This document shows, piece after piece, positions 1 to 5,599 of a stretch of DNA of 9,554 nucleotides. Origin of the DNA: an uncultured Collinsella sp. Lineage in GTDB: Bacteria > Actinomycetota > Coriobacteriia > Coriobacteriales > Coriobacteriaceae. The notes under the pieces were generated by a model, which did not search any database, had not been told where the DNA came from, and saw only the letters and a program-made list of their open reading frames with translations. The stretch covers positions 1-9,554 of the forward strand of contig CAUBQN010000053.1 in assembly GCA_958438125.1 (NCBI GenBank). The letters are read 5' to 3'. Each line of letters opens with the position of its first letter. The stretch's first letter is position 1. A program made the position numbers and the translations under genes.

Positions 1-16
1 ACGCGGTCGCGGGCAT
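1..16 (-). CDS. Possible first codons of the next pyr-operon gene (partial)
   Basis: After the pyrD stop, the minus strand has an ATG at 16-14, six bases further on, followed by codons for Pro-Ala-Thr-Ala before the window ends. Operon spacing elsewhere here is similarly tight, and pyr operons often continue with pyrF or pyrE, so this may be the start of one of them. Only five codons are visible and the upstream SD-like sequence is weak (AGAG), so identity cannot be judged. Confidence 0.3.
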
Positions 17-22
17 CGGTCT

Positions 23-931
23 CTAGCATTCGAAAGCACCTACCAGCTCGTTGATGTCCTTTACGCCCTGGGACTCGGCCCAGGCCTCGAGCTCATGCGC
101 GATCTTGAGCGAAGCGCACGGATCGACGAAGTTGGCCATGCCGACCGACACGCAGGTGGCACCGGCCAGGATAAACTCAGCCGCATCCTCACCGGTCATG
201 ACACCGCCGACACCGTTGATGGGGATATCGACGGCCTGGGCAACCTCCCAGACCATGCGCACGGCGATGTGGTGGCACAGCGGGCCCGAAAGGCCGCCCT
301 TGGGCTTGGCCACGCGGGACTTGCGGGTATGGACGTCGATGGCCATGCCCTGAATGGAGTTGATGACCGAAAGGCCGTCGGCGCCGGCAGCCTCGAGGGC
401 CTTGGCGATCTCGGCGACGTTGACCGGCGCCATCTTCACGAACAGCGGCTTATCGGTCACCTTGCGGCAGGCAGCCATAACGGAAGAGGCGCCCTCGGGC
501 GTGGAGCCCATGGCGGCACCGCCGGCGGCGATATTGGGGCAGCTCACGTTGATCTCGTAGCCGGCAGCCCAGGGGCACAGCTCGACATACATCTCGAGTG
601 CGCGGACAAACTCGTCAACGGAGTGGCCGGCAACCTGACAGATGACCTGGCAGCCGTCCTTGGAGAGCTGCTCGAGCCACGGACCGGACTCGCGAGCAAA
701 GGCGGCCACGCCGGGGTTCTGAAGGCCCACGGAGTTGATCATACCGCCGGGGATCTCGGCCATGCGGGGCGCGGGGTTACCGGGCCAGGGCTCGGCTGCG
801 CAACCCTTGGTGGTGATGGCGCCCAGTTGGGAAACATCAAAGAAGTTCTGGAACTGCCAGCCGTAGCCAAAGGTACCGGCTGCGGTGTTGATGGGGTTTT
901 GCATCTTGACGCCGCCGAAATCGACGGCCAT
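23..931 (-). CDS. pyrD: Dihydroorotate dehydrogenase B, catalytic FMN subunit PyrD
   Basis: Oxidises dihydroorotate to orotate, the fourth step of UMP synthesis, in the cytoplasm. The protein is 302 aa, normal for class 1 enzymes. Visible family features are the N-terminal strand and NPI motif (res 12-14), TKG (41-43), NSVGLQNPG (66-74), NVSCPN (128-133) with Cys131 as the expected active-site base, VKM (165-167), GLSGP (213-217), and the GVGGV phosphate-binding turn for FMN (240-244). A Cys base rather than Ser, plus the adjacent pyrK, indicates class 1B, which passes electrons through PyrK to NAD. The ATG at 931 fits the family N-terminus. A GTG two codons upstream (937) is also possible, since GTGGG lies just before it. 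A longer frame from 994 would run deep into pyrK and is not credible. The gene starts 14 bases after the pyrK stop, so the two are probably co-translated. Confidence 0.97.
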   Translation of the reverse strand: MAVDFGGVKMQNPINTAAGTFGYGWQFQNFFDVSQLGAITTKGCAAEPWPGNPAPRMAEIPGGMINSVGLQNPGVAAFARESGPWLEQLSKDGCQVICQVAGHSVDEFVRALEMYVELCPWAAGYEINVSCPNIAAGGAAMGSTPEGASSVMAACRKVTDKPLFVKMAPVNVAEIAKALEAAGADGLSVINSIQGMAIDVHTRKSRVAKPKGGLSGPLCHHIAVRMVWEVAQAVDIPINGVGGVMTGEDAAEFILAGATCVSVGMANFVDPCASLKIAHELEAWAESQGVKDINELVGAFEC

Positions 932-945
932 GTTCACGGTACCCA

Positions 946-1737
946 CTAGAAGACCACCACCTTGGAAGCATCGAACACGGGGCCGCACATGCAAGCGCCC
1001 TTCATACCGTCGACCGTCTCGACATTGCAGGTGTTGCAGGCGCCAAAGCCACAGCTCATCATGCGCTCAAGCGACACCTCGCAGTACGCACCGGCCTCGG
1101 CGGCAGCGGCGGCGACTTTCTTCATCATGACAGCGGGGCCGCAGCTGGCGACGTAGTCGTAGCCGCCCTCGCCGAGCAGCTCGGCGGCAGGATCGGTGCA
1201 AAAACCGTGCGTGCCGAGCGAGCCGTCGTCGGTGCAAACGTTGACCGTGGCGCCCAGCGCGCGGAACTCATCGACACCCACGGCCTTGGAAGCGGTGCCA
1301 AAGCCCAGGCACACGTCAACATCCACGCCCTGCTCGGCAAGCATACCGGCAAGACACAGCACAGGCGGAACGCCGATGCCACCGGCGACGAGCAGGGCCT
1401 TCCTGGTGCCCTCGGGTACCATCCAGCCACGGCCACCGGGGCCCAGCAGGTTAGAGGTGGAGCCAGGGCCCATCTGGGACAAACGACGGGTATCGTCGCC
1501 CACGACGGCGTACCACAGCTCGACGGTGCCGGCCTCGGCGTCGGCGCGGTAGTAGCTCAGGGGCACGCGAAGCAGCGAGGACGCATCGCCGGGTACGGCG
1601 ATGTTCACAAACTGACCGGGCTTGAGCGCACTTGCAAGCTTGGGGGCCGAGATGACGAGCGAGAAGATGCCGTCGGCGATCTTCTGGTTCGAGACGACCT
1701 CGAAGTCGTGCATGCGTGCAGTGGAAGGTGTGGGCAT
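946..1737 (-). CDS. pyrK: Dihydroorotate dehydrogenase B electron-transfer subunit PyrK
   Basis: Iron-sulfur flavoprotein that carries electrons from the FMN of PyrD to NAD. At 263 aa it has the usual length. Residues 10-105 form the FAD-binding barrel, with LRVPLSYY (56-63) as the flavin-binding motif and GPGG (99-102) following. Residues 113-220 form the NAD-binding fold, starting with LLVAGGIGVPP (115-125). The C-terminus holds the [2Fe-2S] site: Cys229, Cys234 and Cys237 in CGFGACNTC, and Cys249 four residues before PVF. Cys251 is an extra nearby cysteine. The ATG at 1737 has GGAG five bases upstream; an in-frame Met9 lacks this support. The gene sits 92 bases after pyrC, a gap with two hairpins, whereas the other operon junctions are overlapping or nearly so. 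Confidence 0.97.
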   Translation of the reverse strand: MPTPSTARMHDFEVVSNQKIADGIFSLVISAPKLASALKPGQFVNIAVPGDASSLLRVPLSYYRADAEAGTVELWYAVVGDDTRRLSQMGPGSTSNLLGPGGRGWMVPEGTRKALLVAGGIGVPPVLCLAGMLAEQGVDVDVCLGFGTASKAVGVDEFRALGATVNVCTDDGSLGTHGFCTDPAAELLGEGGYDYVASCGPAVMMKKVAAAAAEAGAYCEVSLERMMSCGFGACNTCNVETVDGMKGACMCGPVFDASKVVVF

Positions 1738-1752
1738 AGACGCTCCAATCCC

Positions 1753-1768
1753 CCATGCGGTTGCATGG
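1753..1768 (-). other. Stem-loop just upstream of the pyrK ribosome binding site
   Basis: Perfect 6-bp inverted repeat CCATGC / GCATGG around a four-base loop, in the pyrC-pyrK gap. On the mRNA it ends seven bases before the GGAG that serves pyrK. It could affect translation of pyrK, but that role is inference. Confidence 0.4.
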
Positions 1769-1784
1769 TCAAAACGAACAGAAA

Positions 1785-1809
1785 GCGCGGCACCGCAAGG
1801 GCGCCGCGC
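1785..1809 (-). terminator. Terminator-like hairpin between pyrC and pyrK
   Basis: GCGCGGC and GCCGCGC form a 7-bp all-GC stem with an 11-base loop. On the minus strand it is followed by TTTCTGTTCGTTTT, a broken U-rich tail. It lies about 20 bases after the pyrC stop. It may cause partial termination, or protect the 3' end of a processed upstream message, lowering pyrKD relative to pyrRBC. The interrupted T run makes full termination unlikely. Confidence 0.45.
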
Positions 1810-1829
1810 ACAAAAGCGATAAGGCTATG

Positions 1830-3119
1830 CTAGCAGATGCAGCCGTCGGCAAGCGTCTGCTTACCGCCGACAAACACATCGGTGGCACGACCGGTGAGCG
1901 TGCGGCCGGCAAAACCGGAGTTCTCGGCGCGCGACTCGTAACCGTCCTCGCCAACCGTCCAGGTGGCGGACGCGTCGAACACGGTCAGGTCGGCAACGGA
2001 GCCCGCCTTGACCTGAACCTGGTCGAGGCCCAGGATCTCACGCGGCTTGATGGCCATGAGCTCGACCATACGGCCCATGCTCATCTTGCCCGTGTTGACC
2101 AGCTCGGTGAGTACGAGCGACAGCGAGGTCTCGAGGCCGATCATGCCAAAGGGCGCAAGCTCGAACTCGCGGGCCTTCTCCCACGGGGTGTGGGGAGCGT
2201 GATCGGTGACGATAACGTCGACGGTGCCGTCGATGACGCCCTGACGAATGGCCTCGGCATCCTCCTCGGTACGCAGCGGCGGGTTGACCTTGAGCGAAGT
2301 GTTGTAGGTCTCGTCCAGGTCGTTCTCGGTCAGGAACATGTGGTGCGGGGTGGCCTCGCAGGTAACCTGAACGCCAGCGGCCTTACCGGCACGCACGATC
2401 TCCAGACCATGGGCGGTGGAGATGTGCTGGATGTGCAGCTTGGCACCAGTCAGCTTGGCGATCTCGATGTCGCGGGCGATCTGGAGCTCCTCGCCGGCAG
2501 CCGGCCAGCCCTCGAGAGCCAGACGGGTCGAGACCTTGCCCTCGTTGATCTGGCCGTGGCCGACCAGGTCCTCGTCCTGGCAGTGGCTCATAAAGACCTT
2601 GCCGAACATCTTGCCGTAGTCCATGCAACGACGGAGCATGCCCGCGCCCTGCACGCCGCGACCGTCGTCGGTGAAGGCGACGGCGCCGTGGGCGACCATA
2701 TCGCCCATCTCGGACATGGCCTCGCCCTTAAGACCGCGGGTCATGGCGCCCGACGGATAGACGCGGCAGTGACCGACCTCGGCAGCACGGGACTTGACGA
2801 ACTCCACGACGGTGCCGTTATCGGTGACGGGATCGGTGTTGGGCATGGCGCACACGCCGGTAAAGCCGCCCTTGGCAGCTGCGCGGGTGCCGCTCTCGAT
2901 GTCCTCTTTGACCTCGTAGCCGGGCTCGCGAAGGTGAACGTGCATATCCACCAGGCCAGGGACGAGGTACTTGCCAGAAAGGTCGCGGACCTCGGCTCCC
3001 TCGACGGCGAGATTCTCGCCGACCTCGGCGATCTTGTCGCCGTCAATCAGGACATCAACGACACCGTCAAGCTCGACGGACGGGTCGACGACGTGGGCAT
3101 TCTTAAGAAGCAAGGCCAT
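1830..3119 (-). CDS. pyrC: Dihydroorotase PyrC (class I, binuclear zinc)
   Basis: Cyclises N-carbamoyl-aspartate to dihydroorotate, the third step of UMP synthesis. The 429-aa length is typical of the Bacillus-like class I enzyme. Amidohydrolase landmarks in order: DMHVHLREPG (58-67, metal ligands His60 and His62, substrate Arg64), MPNTDP (92-97), FTDDG (149-153, with the Asp that bridges the metals in place of a carboxylated Lys in this group), MSHC (177-180, His179), IQHIST (230-235, His232) and TDHAPH (305-310, Asp306 catalytic). Short beta-rich segments at both ends form the composite sandwich domain. The chosen ATG at 3119 has GGAGG eight bases upstream, inside the end of pyrB. The frame stays open to 3239, but that extension overlaps pyrB and has no family character. 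The start overlaps the pyrB 3' end by 17 bases, suggesting translational coupling. Confidence 0.97.
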   Translation of the reverse strand: MALLLKNAHVVDPSVELDGVVDVLIDGDKIAEVGENLAVEGAEVRDLSGKYLVPGLVDMHVHLREPGYEVKEDIESGTRAAAKGGFTGVCAMPNTDPVTDNGTVVEFVKSRAAEVGHCRVYPSGAMTRGLKGEAMSEMGDMVAHGAVAFTDDGRGVQGAGMLRRCMDYGKMFGKVFMSHCQDEDLVGHGQINEGKVSTRLALEGWPAAGEELQIARDIEIAKLTGAKLHIQHISTAHGLEIVRAGKAAGVQVTCEATPHHMFLTENDLDETYNTSLKVNPPLRTEEDAEAIRQGVIDGTVDVIVTDHAPHTPWEKAREFELAPFGMIGLETSLSLVLTELVNTGKMSMGRMVELMAIKPREILGLDQVQVKAGSVADLTVFDASATWTVGEDGYESRAENSGFAGRTLTGRATDVFVGGKQTLADGCIC

Positions 3120-4047
3120 TATCGGCACCTCCAAGCAGCAGATACAGGATAGCCATACGCACGCAGATACCGGCGTAGACCTGCTCCAGGATGACGGAGC
3201 GTTGCGGGTGGTCGGCCATATAGGAGTCGAACTCGACACCGCGGTTGATGGGGCCCGGGTGGCAGATGATCGCGTCGGGCTTCATGAGCTTCTCGCGGTC
3301 CTTGGTCAGGCCGAAGAGCTTGTGGTACTCGCGAATCGTGGGGAACGGGGCACCCTCGAGGCGCTCCTGCTGCACGCGCAGCATGTAGACGACGTCCAGC
3401 TCGGGCAGGACGGAATCGAGGTCGCTCGTCACGTGGTCGCAGCCCAGGACCTCGGGCGCCGGCGGCAGCAGCGTGCCGGGGGCGACGGCGTAGGTCTCGC
3501 AGCCCATGATCTTAAGGGCGGGGATCAGCGAGCCGCAGACGCGGGAGTGCGCGATATCGCCGACGACGGCGACCTTCAGACCGTGGAAGTCACCCTTGTG
3601 CTCCCAGATGGTGTACAGGTCGAGCAGGGCCTGCGTGGGGTGGTTGTGCTTGCCGTCACCGGCGCAGATGACGCTCGCGGGCGAGTTCTGCGTGACGATG
3701 TAGGGAGCGCCGGCGTGCTTGTCGCGCACAACGATGCAGTCGATCTTATAGGCGTTGAGGGTCTCGACGGTATCGACGAGGCTCTCGCCCTTGACCGTGG
3801 AGGTCGAGGAGCCGCCAAAGTTGAGGCTGTCGGCCGAAAGACGCTTCTCGGCGAGCTCGAAGGAGCTACGGGTGCGCGTCGAGGGCTCGTTGAACATGTT
3901 GACGATGGTCTTGCCCTTGAGCGTGGGGACCTTCTTGATCGCACGCTCGTTAACCTCGGAGAACGCCTTGGCGGTCTCGAGGATGAGCTTGATGTCCTCT
4001 TCGGAGTACTCGGTAATGTCGATCAGGTGCTTATGGTTGAACGCCAC
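3103..4047 (-). CDS. pyrB: Aspartate carbamoyltransferase catalytic subunit PyrB
   Basis: Joins carbamoyl phosphate and aspartate to give N-carbamoyl-aspartate, the committed step of pyrimidine synthesis. With the GTG start at 4047 it is 314 aa, normal for the catalytic chain. Key motifs: EPSTRTR (54-60) binding carbamoyl phosphate, the mobile loop STSTVKGES with Lys86, HPTQ (136-139), HSRV (167-170) and HPGPINRGVE (263-272). The frame opens at another GTG (4059), but that codon is part of the only good SD (GGGAGG, 4064-4059). Ribosomes therefore more likely start at 4047, eleven bases past it, which also gives the natural start MAFNHKHLIDITEYS. It begins four bases after the pyrR stop. No pyrI regulatory subunit gene is present in the visible operon, consistent with control through PyrR instead. 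Confidence 0.97.
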   Translation of the reverse strand: MAFNHKHLIDITEYSEEDIKLILETAKAFSEVNERAIKKVPTLKGKTIVNMFNEPSTRTRSSFELAEKRLSADSLNFGGSSTSTVKGESLVDTVETLNAYKIDCIVVRDKHAGAPYIVTQNSPASVICAGDGKHNHPTQALLDLYTIWEHKGDFHGLKVAVVGDIAHSRVCGSLIPALKIMGCETYAVAPGTLLPPAPEVLGCDHVTSDLDSVLPELDVVYMLRVQQERLEGAPFPTIREYHKLFGLTKDREKLMKPDAIICHPGPINRGVEFDSYMADHPQRSVILEQVYAGICVRMAILYLLLGGADNGLAS

Positions 4048-4051
4048 GGTA

Positions 4052-4636
4052 CTACTCACCTCCCAGCGGCGCGGAGCCCACGTGGGAACCCGGCGCGACG
4101 TCGTTAATCTCGACGGCGGTGTGGCCGTCGACTTCCTTCATATATAGGTGCACGTTCTCCTCATGCGACGAGGGAACGTTCTTGCCGACAAAGTCCGGCG
4201 AGATGGGGAGCTCGCGGTGGCCGCGGTCAACGAGGACAGCCAGCTCAATGCGGTTCGGACGGCCCAGGTCCATGACGGCGTCGAGAGCGGCGCGAATGGT
4301 ACGGCCCGTATACAGGATGTCGTCCACCAGCACGACGCGCTTGCCGTCGACGCTAAAGGGAATGTTGGTGGCGTGGATCGCGGGAGCGAAATTGGTCGCA
4401 TAGTCATCGCGGTAGAAGCTGATGTCGAGGCTGCCGAGCGGAACGTCGACGCCCTCGATCTCCTTGATCTCCTCGGCGAGCTTCTTTGCCAGAAGGTCGC
4501 CGCGCGTGACGATGCCGACCAGAGCGAGGTCTTCACAGCCCTCGTTGCGCTCGAGAATCTCGTGCGCGATGCGGGTCATCGCTCGATTGACGGCGGTCTC
4601 GTCCATGATGACCGCCTTGGGGGAAGTCGTGCCCAT
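4052..4636 (-). CDS. pyrR: PyrR, pyr mRNA-binding attenuation regulator / uracil phosphoribosyltransferase
   Basis: First gene of the operon. PyrR binds pyr leader RNA when UMP is high and favours termination; many homologues also make UMP from uracil and PRPP. The 194-aa protein has the type I phosphoribosyltransferase fold. Features include VGIVTRGDLLAKKL (40-53), LDISFYRDD (70-78), the PRPP loop VVLVDDILYTGRT (101-113) with its two acidic residues, DRGHRELPI (137-145) and VGKNVPSS (150-157), all characteristic of PyrR. The C-terminal tail after residue 180 is slightly longer than in Bacillus. The ATG at 4636 is preceded by AAGGAG with only four bases between. Upstream lies an attenuator-like leader (4676-4773), its likely target, so the gene is probably autoregulated. 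Confidence 0.97.
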   Translation of the reverse strand: MGTTSPKAVIMDETAVNRAMTRIAHEILERNEGCEDLALVGIVTRGDLLAKKLAEEIKEIEGVDVPLGSLDISFYRDDYATNFAPAIHATNIPFSVDGKRVVLVDDILYTGRTIRAALDAVMDLGRPNRIELAVLVDRGHRELPISPDFVGKNVPSSHEENVHLYMKEVDGHTAVEINDVAPGSHVGSAPLGGE

Positions 4637-4648
4637 CGATCTCCTTCC

Positions 4649-4786
4649 TCACATGTCTTGACTGCTGACACAGTCAAAAAAATAGATGCCCGACCGCTTA
4701 AAGCGGACCAGACACCCACAGGAAGGGCTGCTCTTTGGGCAGCTATGTAATTCCATGTGGGTATCTCGTACCCCTTTAATGGTCAT
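4649..4786 (-). CDS. Possible 45-aa leader peptide across the pyr attenuator
   Basis: An ATG at 4786 opens 45 codons that run through all the leader hairpins. The T run codes Tyr-Phe-Phe, and the frame stops at TGA 4651-4649, immediately before the pyrR SD. There is no SD, but the ATG sits six bases after the end of the candidate -10 box (4797-4792), so a leaderless message starting with AUG is conceivable. A second in-frame ATG (4756) has AAAGGGG 14 bases upstream. An open frame of this length is not rare by chance and I recognise no homologue. Confidence 0.2.
   Translation of the reverse strand: MTIKGVRDTHMELHSCPKSSPSCGCLVRFKRSGIYFFDCVSSQDM
4658..4677 (-). other. Hairpin between the pyr terminator and pyrR
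   Basis: TTGACTG and CAGTCAA form a perfect 7-bp stem with a 6-base loop. It starts in the last two U of the terminator tract and ends 12 bases before the pyrR AAGGAG. In read-through RNA it would form right behind the terminator position. Role unknown. Confidence 0.35.
4676..4717 (-). terminator. Attenuator terminator in the pyr leader
   Basis: On the minus strand CCGC/GCGG (4706-4703 with 4697-4694, loop TTTAA) continues, past a single bulged T (4707), into ten more pairs between 4717-4708 and 4693-4684, about half of them G-U. After one A comes a run of seven T (4682-4676). This is a standard Rho-independent terminator 40 bases before the pyrR ATG. The many G-U pairs make sense only as RNA structure on this strand. 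Its 5' arm shares bases 4717-4712 with the antiterminator. Confidence 0.75.
4712..4764 (-). promoter_or_regulatory. Antiterminator stem of the pyr leader
   Basis: ATACCCACA (4764-4756) pairs with TGTGGGTGT (4720-4712). After one bulged T the stem continues with GGAA/TTCC (4754-4751 with 4724-4721), and an inner hairpin GCTGC/GCAGC (4743-4739 with 4731-4727) caps it. Formation uses bases 4717-4712, which the terminator needs, so the two structures exclude each other. Confidence 0.65.
4759..4773 (-). promoter_or_regulatory. Anti-antiterminator hairpin, candidate PyrR-binding loop
   Basis: GGGTA and TACCC form a 5-bp stem around the loop CGAGA. The 3' arm (4763-4759) is part of the antiterminator 5' arm, so this hairpin blocks antitermination. 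Known PyrR-binding loops of Bacillus carry a CNGNGA hexaloop on a stem with a purine-rich bulge. Here the loop with its closing A reads ACGAGA, matching all but the first position. A purine stretch AAAG lies 5' of the stem, and CCATG/CATGG (4788-4784 with 4757-4753) could form a lower stem if transcribed. Confidence 0.5.
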
Positions 4787-4791
4787 GGGAT

Positions 4792-4820
4792 AGTGTAGCC
4801 AACCTCGAGCTTAATTGCGA
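4792..4820 (-). promoter_or_regulatory. Candidate promoter of the pyr operon
   Basis: On the minus strand TACACT (4797-4792) matches the -10 consensus at four positions. TCGCAA (4820-4815) is a weak -35 at 17-bp spacing. It would start transcription near 4786-4784 and give a leader of about 150 bases that includes all three hairpins. Other weak combinations further upstream cannot be excluded. Confidence 0.35.
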
Positions 4821-4888
4821 GCATAAATACAGAGCAATCCGTAAACGGAGCCCAAAGCTCAATAAACCTATATATTTGTGGGACGAGC

Positions 4889-4917
4889 TTGAAAACGCAC
4901 GCACGAGCTGGCATAAT
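4889..4917 (+). promoter_or_regulatory. Upstream promoter for rpmB (P1)
   Basis: TTGAAA (4889-4894), a 17-base spacer and CATAAT (4912-4917), with TGG giving an extended -10. This is a good housekeeping sigma match. The start would be near 4924, leaving a leader of about 160 bases before rpmB with no convincing gene in it. Between this site and the pyr promoter (4821-4888) I see only AT-richer spacer with a few AGCTC-type repeats. Confidence 0.55.
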
Positions 4918-5023
4918 CCCCTCTGCTGCACGCAAATCGGATCTACGTCCAGGGCCGTGGCGTGAGCACTATCGCCAAAAGAGGAATATCTCTGTGTAGA
5001 TTGCGCACAGGGAGCGACTTCTG

Positions 5024-5032
5024 TGCTATAGT
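5024..5032 (+). promoter_or_regulatory. Proximal rpmB promoter with extended -10 (P2)
   Basis: TGC directly before TATAGT (5027-5032) makes an extended -10 box with five of six consensus bases. The -35 at proper spacing (CGCACA) is weak, as is common with extended -10 promoters. The start would be near 5039, about 48 bases before the rpmB ATG. Confidence 0.6.
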
Positions 5033-5086
5033 TCAGGCTTGTTTGTTAACGCGACATGTTCGTTTGTCGCCCAAGGAGGGTCAGTT

Positions 5087-5275
5087 ATGTCCAAAGTTTG
5101 CGAAGTTTGCGGTAAGCACCCCGTTGCCGGTCGCTCCATCAGCCACTCTCACCGCGTCACCAACCGTAAGTTCCGCCCCAACATCCAGCGCGTTTACGTC
5201 GTCGTCGATGGTCACCGTCGCAAGATGAACGTTTGCTCCACCTGCCTCAAGTCCGGCAAGGTTGCGCGCTCGTAA
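5087..5275 (+). CDS. rpmB: 50S ribosomal protein L28 (bL28), zinc-ribbon form
   Basis: Small basic protein of the large ribosomal subunit, 62 aa, the family's usual length. It opens with MSKVCEVCGK, followed by the conserved HPVAGRSISHSHRVTNRKF block (11-29), PNIQRV (31-36) and a C-terminal CSTCLKSGKV. Cys5/Cys8 and Cys50/Cys53 form two CxxC pairs that would hold zinc, the C+ form of L28. The ATG at 5087 is preceded by a strong AAGGAGGG with seven bases between AGGAGG and ATG. The frame is open from 5039, but that extension lies before this SD and is not L28-like. The gene stands alone, with its own promoters and a terminator downstream. Confidence 0.98.
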   Translation: MSKVCEVCGKHPVAGRSISHSHRVTNRKFRPNIQRVYVVVDGHRRKMNVCSTCLKSGKVARS

Positions 5276-5343
5276 ATAAGGTCTTACCAACAAGTACCTC
5301 GGACTCTCCGGGTCAAAGACCTCGCGTTCATATAGAACTTACC

Positions 5344-5376
5344 AAAGGCGCCCTCCCCTACGGAGGGCGCCTTTTT
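5344..5376 (+). terminator. Intrinsic terminator after rpmB
   Basis: AAAGGCGCCCTCC (5344-5356) and its exact complement (5362-5374) form a 13-bp stem with a five-base loop, ending in five T. It lies about 70 bases after the rpmB stop. The A run on the left arm could also stop transcription from the other strand. Confidence 0.9.
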
Positions 5377-5379
5377 GCA

Positions 5380-5404
5380 CTCATTGGGGACAGACTTATA
5401 TGAG
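5380..5404 (+). repeat. Left terminal inverted repeat of the transposase relic
   Basis: Begins CTCATTGGGGACAGACTT and ends ATATGAG. It matches the minus strand of 5600-5624 at 21 of 25 positions (mismatches at repeat positions 10 and 18-20). GGGGACAG-type ends are familiar from REP-associated transposases; that link is from memory. It starts four bases after the rpmB terminator T run. Confidence 0.65.
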
Positions 5405-5599
5405 GGTTTGCAGATGTCAAAGGGATCATAGCCCAGCTGGTATGCCTTGTAACTAACGGTACGCCTCGAGCGAGTCGGACGCACCTTACACGGGATTGAA
5501 ATGGATGTAATCGAGTAGCTGCACCGCCTGTGTGTCCGACTCAACCGCGACCCGCGAATAGCGATCATCAAACAGATGTCCCGTTTTCCCATTGAAATA
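5405..5599 (-). pseudogene. Transposase fragment, IS200-like/RAYT family, frameshifted
   Basis: From 5599 down to 5489 the minus strand reads YFNGKTGHLFDDRYS, then a VESD segment and LLDYIHFNPV. This is the recognisable C-terminal core of REP-associated Y1 transposases (pattern YFN-GHLF-RY-VE-D-YIH-NPV). A TAA at 5488-5486 ends that frame. One base shift restores similarity as KVRPTRSRRTVSYKAYQLGYDPF (given here in two parts: KVRPTRSRR, then TVSYKAYQLGYDPF), matching the usual NPV-K...SYRAY continuation. The N-terminal part with the HUH metal site is absent, because the right inverted repeat lies where it should continue. The open frame 5604-5284 that spans the region is a mixture of wrong and right frames and is not a gene. 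Confidence 0.7.

Noticed and set aside
1755..3152. 465-aa open frame on the plus strand opposite pyrC
   Set aside because: It is antisense to a clear dihydroorotase. The composition (Gly, Asp, Leu, Val, His repeats) is what the reverse of GC-rich coding DNA gives, and no motif is seen.
4048..4059. pyrB start at the GTG at 4059
   Set aside because: That codon overlaps the SD GGGAGG itself; the in-frame GTG at 4047 has usable spacing and a family-like N-terminus.
2971..4107. 378-aa and smaller plus-strand open frames opposite pyrB and pyrD (also 95-949)
   Set aside because: Antisense shadows over conserved enzymes, without ribosome sites or recognisable motifs.
4962..5228. 88-aa plus-strand frame starting before rpmB
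   Set aside because: Most of it overlaps L28 in another frame, the GTG start has no SD, and the composition is shadow-like.
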